Shown: positions 33,021 through 39,712 of the stretch, piece after piece | How positions within the stretch are numbered: the first letter of the stretch is position 1 | Layout: each line of letters opens with the position of its first letter | Source: JBCCSZ01 sp039199225 | GTDB lineage: Bacteria; Bacteroidota; Bacteroidia; Chitinophagales; Saprospiraceae | Length of the DNA: 57,507 nt | Reading direction: 5' to 3' | Assembly: GCA_039199225.1 (NCBI GenBank) | Contig: JBCCSZ010000005.1 | Coordinates: forward strand, 1 to 57,507 | The notes under the pieces: model-generated | Database searches by the model: none | The model's input: the letters and a program-made list of their open reading frames with translations, nothing else | Told to the model about the DNA's origin: nothing | Translations under genes and position numbers: made by a program

Positions 33021-34279
33021 GCTATGTTTTCCGCCTCCACTGGGCGTTTCACCTCGAATCCTAGGATCTCCAGGTCTTCCCAAAATTTGGGATAAGATTT
33101 TACAACGACCATCGGTTCTGCCACGGAGATGCCGCCAAGCATTGCTAGCGGCGCAAAGGCCATGGCCATCCGATGGTCCTCATAAGTGGCAAAAATTGGC
33201 TGTTCCAGCTGGGCCTTTCCAGACGTGCAGAAATACTCTTTTTCATCTTGGCCGCCTTCCAACTTTGAGAATTGGACTTTTACCTTCGCCAGTTCTTCCT
33301 TCAAAGCGGCAATTCTATCAGTCTCCTTGATATAGAGTGTTTCCAGGCCCGTGAAAGTTCCTTCTACTCCTAAGCCACCACAAATAACGGCTAGCGTTTG
33401 GGCAACGTCTGGACATTGGATGAAATCCCAATGGAAGGTTTCGCCTGGTTTGCCTGGGCGGCTGAGGTGAACGCCCTGCCCAGTGAAGCGGCTTTCCACG
33501 CCAAATTGCTTCATCATTTCCGGCAAAACGGAATCTCCTTGTAAGCTGTTTTCAAACAAGCCATTGAGCTGTAGATCAATAGAATCAGCCAAAGCAGCTA
33601 TGGCGTAATAGTAGGAGGCAGCAGACCAATCAGCCTCTACTGTAAATGGGCGAAATTGATAAGACTGCGGTTTTACTTCGATCGTTTGACCATTCCAGTG
33701 ATGCTCAACCCCAAAATATTCCATCAACCGTAAGGTCATTTCGATGTATGGCAAGGAAACAATTTTTCCTTCTAGTTCTAAGGACAGTCCACTGGGCAGA
33801 CTAGGGGCGATCATCAGCAAGGCAGAAATGTACTGGCTACTAACCCCCGCAGAAATACTTAGCTTATTGGCCTTGTCGAGCGCTGCTGTTTTGATCTTCA
33901 ACGGGGGATAGCCTTCCGTTTCTAGGTATTCAATATCTGCCCCCAACTTCCGAAGTGCCTCTACCAAAACACCGATGGGTCGCTGCTTCATGCGCTCTGA
34001 GCCCGTTAGTATTTGTGTCCCTTCTTGCAGGGCCAAATAGGCCGTCAGAAAGCGAAAAGTTGTTCCAGCCGCTCCCGTATCGAGTACGGCGCCATCCTCA
34101 CACTCTGCCAAAAGCGCCTGCATCGTAACAGTATCCCTGGAGGTAGACAGTCGGTCTATCGTACTGCGGTCATCCGCCAAAGCCTGAATGATAAGCGCGC
34201 GATTGCTGATGCTTTTGGAACCGTTTAGGGTCAGCGTACCTTGGATGTGCTTGTTGTCCTTCGAAATGTGGTAGATCAT
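33017..34279 (-). CDS. aroA: 3-phosphoshikimate 1-carboxyvinyltransferase (EPSP synthase)
   Basis: A 420-residue enzyme that joins shikimate 3-phosphate and phosphoenolpyruvate in the shikimate pathway. Motifs are LNGSKSISNRALI, DTGAAGTTFRFLTAYLA, RMKQRPIGVLVEAL, SAGVSSQYISALLM, VEADWSAASYYYA, IKETDRIAALKEEL and EDHRMAMAFAPLA. The usual LGNAGTxxRP loop reads LDTGAAGTTFRFL, so the Pro after Arg is Phe, a change typical of some Bacteroidota sequences and of interest for inhibitor sensitivity. The ATG overlaps the phoH stop as ATGA. aroB lies about 4 kb away on the other strand. Confidence 0.93.
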   Translation of the reverse strand: MIYHISKDNKHIQGTLTLNGSKSISNRALIIQALADDRSTIDRLSTSRDTVTMQALLAECEDGAVLDTGAAGTTFRFLTAYLALQEGTQILTGSERMKQRPIGVLVEALRKLGADIEYLETEGYPPLKIKTAALDKANKLSISAGVSSQYISALLMIAPSLPSGLSLELEGKIVSLPYIEMTLRLMEYFGVEHHWNGQTIEVKPQSYQFRPFTVEADWSAASYYYAIAALADSIDLQLNGLFENSLQGDSVLPEMMKQFGVESRFTGQGVHLSRPGKPGETFHWDFIQCPDVAQTLAVICGGLGVEGTFTGLETLYIKETDRIAALKEELAKVKVQFSKLEGGQDEKEYFCTSGKAQLEQPIFATYEDHRMAMAFAPLAMLGGISVAEPMVVVKSYPKFWEDLEILGFEVKRPVEAENIA

Positions 34280-35334
34280 TGAGCAGAATCTTGGGGGTCT
34301 TCGGTCAAAGGGGTGGCATGATCTTCTTTCAACGCTTTTTCCTTTTTCTCAGCTTCTCGGGCAGCCTCGTAGCGTGCGCGGCGCTCGCTGTCCGCCCGGT
34401 CGTAAGCCTTGATGATGGCCTTGACCAATCGGTGGCGTACCACATCGTCTGCATTTAAGTGAATCGATGCAATGCCTTCCAGTTGGCTCAGAATATCTAT
34501 GGCCTTCTGAAGGCCGGACTTTTGGTTGTAAGGCAAATCAATTTGTGACAAGTCACCTGTAATGATGCATTTCGCTGACGGCCCCAAGCGAGTCAGAAAC
34601 ATTTTTATCTGCGTAGAAGTAGCATTTTGCGCCTCGTCCAGTATGATGAAAGCATTGTCGAGCGTTCGTCCACGCATAAAAGCCAAGGGTGCGATCTCAA
34701 TGATGCGATTGGTCATAAACTGATTGAGCTTTTCGAGCGGCAGCATATCGTCCAGCGCATCGTACAAAGGGCGCAGGTAAGGATCGATCTTTTCCTTGAG
34801 ATCGCCGGGAAGGAAACCCAAGCTCTCGCCCGCTTCCACGGCTGGTCTGGTTAGGATGATCTTTTTGACCAGCCGGTTTTTGAGCGCTCTGACGGCCAAA
34901 GCTACGGCAGTGTAGGTTTTACCCGTGCCAGCAGGTCCCAGAGCAAAGACCACATCGTTGTCCTCGGAGGCCAAAATAAGGCGGCGTTGGTTGACTGTTT
35001 TGGCTTTAATGGCTTTGCCATTGCGGCCATGAACGATGGTCGCATTGCCTTGGTCGTTGCTGAGGTGGGTTTGATAGGGGTTCCCGCCATTGAGCAAGTC
35101 CTTGACAGTCTGAATACTGAGTTGTTTGTGTTCTTTCAAGTAGCGAACCATCAACTCAAATTTGTCTTTGGCACGCTGGGTAAATTTCTTTTCGCCTGAA
35201 AGCTTGATGTTGTTACCTCGGGAGGTAATCGTGACCTCCGGGAAGGCTTTTTTGAGAAGGTTGAGTTTCACATTCTTTTCGCCGTATAGTTCGACTGGGT
35301 CTATGCCCTCTATGGTCAGAATTATTTCGCTCAA
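34276..35334 (-). CDS. PhoH-family ATPase
   Basis: A 352-residue PhoH-like protein. An N-terminal KH-like or PhoH-specific region (1-110) precedes the ATPase core: FALGPAGTGKTYTAVALAV (Walker A), ILTRPAVEAGESLGFLPGDL, NAFIILDEAQNAT (Walker B) and CIITGDLSQIDLP. PhoH proteins are related to RNA helicase cores and are linked to phosphate starvation and RNA metabolism; in many genomes they pair with YbeY. Here the partner is aroA, whose start overlaps the stop. The C-terminus is a charged Glu/Lys/Ala-rich helix. Confidence 0.92.
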   Translation of the reverse strand: MSEIILTIEGIDPVELYGEKNVKLNLLKKAFPEVTITSRGNNIKLSGEKKFTQRAKDKFELMVRYLKEHKQLSIQTVKDLLNGGNPYQTHLSNDQGNATIVHGRNGKAIKAKTVNQRRLILASEDNDVVFALGPAGTGKTYTAVALAVRALKNRLVKKIILTRPAVEAGESLGFLPGDLKEKIDPYLRPLYDALDDMLPLEKLNQFMTNRIIEIAPLAFMRGRTLDNAFIILDEAQNATSTQIKMFLTRLGPSAKCIITGDLSQIDLPYNQKSGLQKAIDILSQLEGIASIHLNADDVVRHRLVKAIIKAYDRADSERRARYEAAREAEKKEKALKEDHATPLTEDPQDSAQ

Positions 35335-35419
35335 TATGTTTAAGGTTTTAGTAATCTGTCAGTAGCAGTATGCTGCGAGCTGACATTTAAAAATTTTGAG
35401 GTAAATTTAACGCTTTAAT

Positions 35420-35433
35420 CCCTTTCGAAAGGG
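35420..35433. repeat. 14-bp perfect palindrome between divergent genes
   Basis: CCCTTTCGAAAGGG is fully self-complementary. It lies in the 136-bp gap between phoH and the DUF62 gene, 38 bases before the latter start. It could be an operator or a chance palindrome. Confidence 0.4.
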
Positions 35434-35470
35434 GAGCTTTGCTTTAATTATATTAAAATTTGCAATCTCT

Positions 35471-36238
35471 ATGCCCATTGTAACCATTACTTCTGATTTT
35501 GGGACAACGGATTATTACCTGGCTATTGTCAAAGGGGCCTTACTGCATTTGGACCCCTCTCTCAATATCGTAGATATTACCCATAACATCAAAAATTACG
35601 ACATAGTTCAAGGGGCTTTTGTATTGAAGAATGCCTATCAAAGCTTTCCTGCTGGAACCATTCACATCCTTAGTGTCAATAATTTCTATGCGGCCAAGAG
35701 GTGCTTCCTGGCCATTCGCCACGATGGTCACTACTTCATTGGTCCAGATAATGGCATCTTTTACCTAATGTTTGGCGATACCCTCAAGGATATTTATGAG
35801 CTAGAAGTAGCAGAAAGTGGCTCCTTTCCACTGAATGCTTACTACACAAAAGCGATAGGACATCTGCTGCAAAACCTGCCATTCAATGAGATTGGTATAC
35901 CCATCGATGCCATAGAAGAGCGCATCAGCATTCAGGCAGTCATCTCAAAATCGCAGATCAGAGGTTCCATCATACACATCGATCACTACGAAAATGTCAT
36001 AACCAATATTCCCCGATCTCTATTCGAGCAAGTTGGCCAAGGGCGCACCTCCGTCGTTTCTTTTCGCCGGCACGAACCGCTCAAGAAGGTTTCAGACAAC
36101 TATGCGGATGTAGCTGTTGGTGAAACGCTCTGCTTGTTCAATTCTGCGGGTTTACTCGAAATTGCGATCAATAACGGCAAAGCCAGCAGTATGCTTGGAC
36201 TTTTACTGGAGGACGGTATTCAGGTCGACTTTCAGTAA
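35471..36238 (+). CDS. DUF62 / SAM hydroxide adenosyltransferase family protein, catalytic triad altered
   Basis: A 255-residue protein of the DUF62 fold (MPIVTITSDFGTTDYYLAIVKG, GPDNGIFYLMF, SIIHIDHYENVITNIP). Known members split S-adenosylmethionine with water to adenosine and methionine, using an Asp-Arg-His triad; the fluorinase and chlorinase are relatives. Here the VDPGVGxxRR loop reads VNNFYAAKRC, so the Asp is N70 while Arg (R77) remains, and the His of the FHGRD motif is replaced in SFPLNAYYTKAIGH. The SAM-pocket SDFG is kept. The protein may bind SAM without hydrolysing it or may have another activity (inference). It stands alone, 52 bases before the ABM gene. Confidence 0.85.
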   Translation: MPIVTITSDFGTTDYYLAIVKGALLHLDPSLNIVDITHNIKNYDIVQGAFVLKNAYQSFPAGTIHILSVNNFYAAKRCFLAIRHDGHYFIGPDNGIFYLMFGDTLKDIYELEVAESGSFPLNAYYTKAIGHLLQNLPFNEIGIPIDAIEERISIQAVISKSQIRGSIIHIDHYENVITNIPRSLFEQVGQGRTSVVSFRRHEPLKKVSDNYADVAVGETLCLFNSAGLLEIAINNGKASSMLGLLLEDGIQVDFQ

Positions 36239-36290
36239 TGTAAACAAGATCAATTTGCCGAGCAATCCCTCTTTACCATAACATAAGCCC

Positions 36291-36590
36291 ATGTTAAAAC
36301 GCATCGTTAAGCTTACCTTTCAAGAAGATCAGACAGATGCTTTTCTGGACATCTTCGAGAACAGCAAATCCCACATTCGAAATTTTGAAGGCTGCCAACA
36401 TCTGGAACTTTGGCGGGGCCAAGAAGATCCCCGTATATTTTTCACTTACAGCTATTGGACGGACCAGCAGGCACTAGACAACTACCGCCATTCTGCACTT
36501 TTTGAAAAAACCTGGCGCCTTACCAAAAAGTTATTTGCCGATAAACCCTTGGCATGGAGTGTGGAAATGGTCGATATTGTCCGAAAATAA
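36291..36590 (+). CDS. ABM-domain protein (antibiotic biosynthesis monooxygenase-like)
   Basis: A 99-residue ferredoxin-like-fold protein of the ABM superfamily: MLKRIVKLTFQEDQTDAFLDIFENSKSHIRNFEGCQHLELW and the later IFFTYSYWTDQQALDNYRHSALFEKTW. Family members include quinol monooxygenases and haem-degrading enzymes, but many have no known substrate. It is the usual length for a single-domain member and should form a dimer in the cytoplasm. It precedes an ABC exporter by 12 bases, so it may be in that transcription unit. Confidence 0.83.
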   Translation: MLKRIVKLTFQEDQTDAFLDIFENSKSHIRNFEGCQHLELWRGQEDPRIFFTYSYWTDQQALDNYRHSALFEKTWRLTKKLFADKPLAWSVEMVDIVRK

Positions 36591-36602
36591 GTCATCTGAG
36601 TT

Positions 36603-37571
36603 GTGGTCTTATCTATTATTCCAGTTGTTTTAAATATCCGCGTGAAGCAATGCTATCGCCTGCTCAAAGAAATTGGGCTGATTCTTTTGGTGTTGGTTGC
36701 TCCGATTGCCTTTGTCGGGCTCATGGGAGTCTTAGAAGTGGTGGCACGCAATGAATTTCCAGAGGTCGGTATTTACGTAACTGTATTGCTATTTTTCGTT
36801 CATCTTCAAAGGAGAGACCACAACTTCTTAAAGCAAATACCCATTCGATCAATGTGGATATATCTTATGGAATATTCTTTTGCCTTATTGCCTGTATCAC
36901 TGTTGTTTCTACTGCTTGTCGGCGATTGGAAAAATCCCTTGGTGATGCAGATTGGAGGCTTGTTGATAGGCTTGATTCCACCTGCCAGGCGCTATGGCAA
37001 AAACTGGTTGCGAAGTCCTCGTCTGAATTGGTTTCCACTCGATGCTTTTGAATGGCGGTGTGGATTGCGTAAAAACTGGTTTTTCATCGGCTTGGTATAC
37101 GTATTGGGCTTGCTATTAGCCAAGTTTGTGGCAACTACTCTATTGATCGTTATTCTATTGGCCTATGGGGGCGCTTCTGTCTACAATCAGATTGAAGGTA
37201 AGGAAATCATAGAGCAGCTCTATTTTCAAAAACCTTTTTTACGAACTAAGACCTGGACTGCCTTTTGGGTGTTCAACGCATTTTTAGCACCTCACTATCT
37301 ACTGTTTTTGCTGTTACACACACAGTACTGGTACCTTTTGTTGGTGGCAATCATTGTGGCCTTTCTGTTGTTTTGTGTGGTTATTTTTTACAAATACGCC
37401 AACTTCTTTCCCGGTCGGGTATTGGTCAATCACCAAATGATTTTGGCCATCAGTATGGTCGCTTTATTCAGCCCCTTGATGCCGGTTTTTTTGCCGGGTA
37501 TACTGATTTACCTCTTTGTGCTTTGGCAAAGAGCCCACAAAAATCTTCAACATTACTATGCTGAGCATTGA
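36603..37571 (+). CDS. ABC exporter membrane subunit (multi-span)
   Basis: A 322-residue membrane protein with about eight hydrophobic helices and short basic loops. I do not recognise a named family, but its gene overlaps that of an ATP-binding subunit by 14 bases, which makes a permease role likely. It has no ATG near the start; GTG 36603 or GTG 36642 (VKQCYRLLKEIG) begin before the first helix. The central sequence LDAFEWRCGLRKNWF separates two sets of helices. Substrate unknown. Confidence 0.72.
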   Translation: MVLSIIPVVLNIRVKQCYRLLKEIGLILLVLVAPIAFVGLMGVLEVVARNEFPEVGIYVTVLLFFVHLQRRDHNFLKQIPIRSMWIYLMEYSFALLPVSLLFLLLVGDWKNPLVMQIGGLLIGLIPPARRYGKNWLRSPRLNWFPLDAFEWRCGLRKNWFFIGLVYVLGLLLAKFVATTLLIVILLAYGGASVYNQIEGKEIIEQLYFQKPFLRTKTWTAFWVFNAFLAPHYLLFLLLHTQYWYLLLVAIIVAFLLFCVVIFYKYANFFPGRVLVNHQMILAISMVALFSPLMPVFLPGILIYLFVLWQRAHKNLQHYYAEH

Positions 37572-38259
37572 AAATCTGACGGTCACCTACGGAGAGCAGG
37601 AGGTACTGCGCCAATTGAGTACTCGTTTTGAGTACAATGAGATTCATGGTATTGTTGGAATGAACGGGGCGGGTAAAACAACTTTGTTCAATACACTCTA
37701 TGGCTTTAAAAAAGCTCAAAATGGACGTATTCTATTGGATGGGGCTGTGCTGGACAGTCGGCAGATCGCATTTTTGGAAACCCGCAATTACTTTTATCCT
37801 TACCTACATGGGCGCGAATACTTGCAGTTGCTTTCGTTGGGAAAACAAGACTTCGACATCAACGAATGGAATCGCCTTTTCGACCTGCCCCTGGATACGC
37901 CTGTCGATCAATACTCTACGGGCATGAAGAAAAAATTGGCTTTCATGGGAATGTTGGCCCTGGATCGGCCGATTGTCATCCTGGATGAGCCTTTCAATGG
38001 TGTAGATGTGGAAAGCAATGAGAAAATTCGTCAGATATTAGAACGCATCCGATCACCAAAGCGAATCATCCTGCTATCGTCTCACATCATGGGGAGCTTA
38101 ACGGGCGTTTGCGACCGGATCAGCTATCTAACCAAAGGAGAGATGAGCCGGACATTCCTTCAAAAAGATTTTGGACAACTGGAAGAAATGCTGCAAGAGT
38201 TGATTCGTCAGCAAATAGAAGGTACATTGGACGATCTATTTGGCAAAATAGCCGTTTAA
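37558..38259 (+). CDS. ABC transporter ATP-binding protein
   Basis: A 233-residue ATPase subunit. Walker A is GMNGAGKTT (34-42), the signature motif is the degenerate YSTGMKKKLAFMGML, Walker B is PIVILDEPFNGVD, and the switch His is in LLSSHIMG. It fits the drug/antibiotic and lipid exporter group (ABC-2 type). The ATG at 37558 lies inside the permease gene, which indicates coupled synthesis; the in-frame upstream start at 37516 is rejected because the family motif begins MLSIENLTVTYG. Confidence 0.92.
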   Translation: MLSIENLTVTYGEQEVLRQLSTRFEYNEIHGIVGMNGAGKTTLFNTLYGFKKAQNGRILLDGAVLDSRQIAFLETRNYFYPYLHGREYLQLLSLGKQDFDINEWNRLFDLPLDTPVDQYSTGMKKKLAFMGMLALDRPIVILDEPFNGVDVESNEKIRQILERIRSPKRIILLSSHIMGSLTGVCDRISYLTKGEMSRTFLQKDFGQLEEMLQELIRQQIEGTLDDLFGKIAV

Positions 38260-38333
38260 TAGTGAATCTTTAAGCAGTTCACTTCAGTTTTGCGAACTAC
38301 TGAAATTACAAAGCTGCCAGAAACCTTTATGTT

Positions 38334-39419
38334 ATGACCACACTTCCTCTAGAAGACTATAATATTTATGTTGGCGATTGTTGGGAAGCCTTCAATGGTT
38401 TTCTTGCCGATAGTCATTATTCCAAGGTATTCGTCATTGTTGATGAAAATACAGAACAACTTTGTCTACCCAAGCTCAAGGCGCACTGTCCGACCCTACT
38501 TGAAGCTCAATTGATTCGAGTGACTGCCGGAGAACAGCACAAAAACATTGAGAGCTGTCAGCATATTTGGTCGACCATGATGGCTGCCAAGGCAGATCGG
38601 AAAGCCCTAACGGTCAATTTGGGTGGAGGTGTCATCGGTGATATGGGCGGTTTTTGCGCCAGCACCTTCAAACGAGGGATGGATTTTGTACAAGTGCCGA
38701 CGACTTTACTCTCCCAGGTGGATGCATCCATCGGTGGCAAGCTGGGAATCGATTTTGCGGATGTGAAAAACAGTGTGGGGCTTTTTGCCAATCCCAAGGC
38801 CGTATTTGTTTTACCAAACTTCCTGGAGACACTGTCAGCCCGGGAGCTTCGAAGTGGCTTTGCAGAAATCATCAAGCATGCTTTGATCGCCGACCATAGG
38901 CAGTGGATGAGCCTCCTACAAGAAGAAGACTTGCAGCAAATAGCATGGGAGCAGGTCATTGTTCACTCGCTGGGTATAAAACAGCGAGTGGTCGAGGAAG
39001 ACCCCTTTGAGCGTGGCCTGCGTAAAGCCCTCAATTTTGGTCATACCATCGGCCATGCGGTCGAGAGCCAGGCATTGCATAGCGATGACCCACTACTACA
39101 CGGAGAGGCCATCGCAGTGGGAATGGTGGCAGAGCTGTTTTTATCTCACAAAGTTTTGGGACTGCCTTTGGAAAAGGTACAACAAGCGACCGATTACCTG
39201 CTCACCCACTACGGTCGTCGCCGCATTGACCTATCCAATCCAGCCTTACTGCTTTCTCTGATGCGGAATGATAAAAAAAATGAAGGAGGAAAAATCAATT
39301 TTTCTCTATTGCCAGAGCTGGGTCAGGTCCAGGTTAACCAAACCTGCGAGGAGGCATTGATCCTGGAATCACTGAATTTTTATCAAGACAGTTGCCACCA
39401 GCCTACGAATGCTAGATGA
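38334..39419 (+). CDS. aroB: 3-dehydroquinate synthase
   Basis: A 361-residue enzyme for the second step of the shikimate pathway (DAHP to 3-dehydroquinate, NAD- and metal-dependent). Motifs are VNLGGGVIGDMGGFCASTFKRGMDFVQVPTTLLSQVDASIGGK in outline, ELRSGFAEIIKHALI, the metal-binding ALNFGHTIGHAVE and LLHGEAIAVGM, and RNDKKNEGGKINFSLL. Length and motif order are normal. It follows the ABC genes by 75 bases. aroA is in the same window on the other strand. Confidence 0.95.
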   Translation: MTTLPLEDYNIYVGDCWEAFNGFLADSHYSKVFVIVDENTEQLCLPKLKAHCPTLLEAQLIRVTAGEQHKNIESCQHIWSTMMAAKADRKALTVNLGGGVIGDMGGFCASTFKRGMDFVQVPTTLLSQVDASIGGKLGIDFADVKNSVGLFANPKAVFVLPNFLETLSARELRSGFAEIIKHALIADHRQWMSLLQEEDLQQIAWEQVIVHSLGIKQRVVEEDPFERGLRKALNFGHTIGHAVESQALHSDDPLLHGEAIAVGMVAELFLSHKVLGLPLEKVQQATDYLLTHYGRRRIDLSNPALLLSLMRNDKKNEGGKINFSLLPELGQVQVNQTCEEALILESLNFYQDSCHQPTNAR

Positions 39420-39605
39420 GTGACTTCGAATACTATTTTACAGGCAGAAATCAGGTGTAATTTTTGATCTTTGTCATAACAGAACAGTAAGCCTGATCGT
39501 TATTCAAAAACCTCTAAGTCCGATAACTACGCATTGACACTTTTTTTAACCTGTTGCGTATACCAAAAGAAACACCCTTTTTTCCGAAAAACCAGATATG
39601 TAAAG

Positions 39606-39613
39606 TATATTTG
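39606..39613 (+). promoter_or_regulatory. Candidate -7 box TATATTTG for the PBP1A gene
   Basis: TATATTTG lies 99 bases before the ATG at 39713 in the 293-bp gap after aroB. A T-run (CCCTTTTTTCC) occupies the -33 zone in place of TTG. Nothing else was seen in this gap. Confidence 0.4.
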
Positions 39614-39712
39614 TGTACTATGCCCTCTTCTCAACCCATACAAGAGGCGGGTAACGTGAAGGAAAATTAAACATACTTGCAGGCTGAAAACAGCACGCAT
39701 AAAGAATTGATT

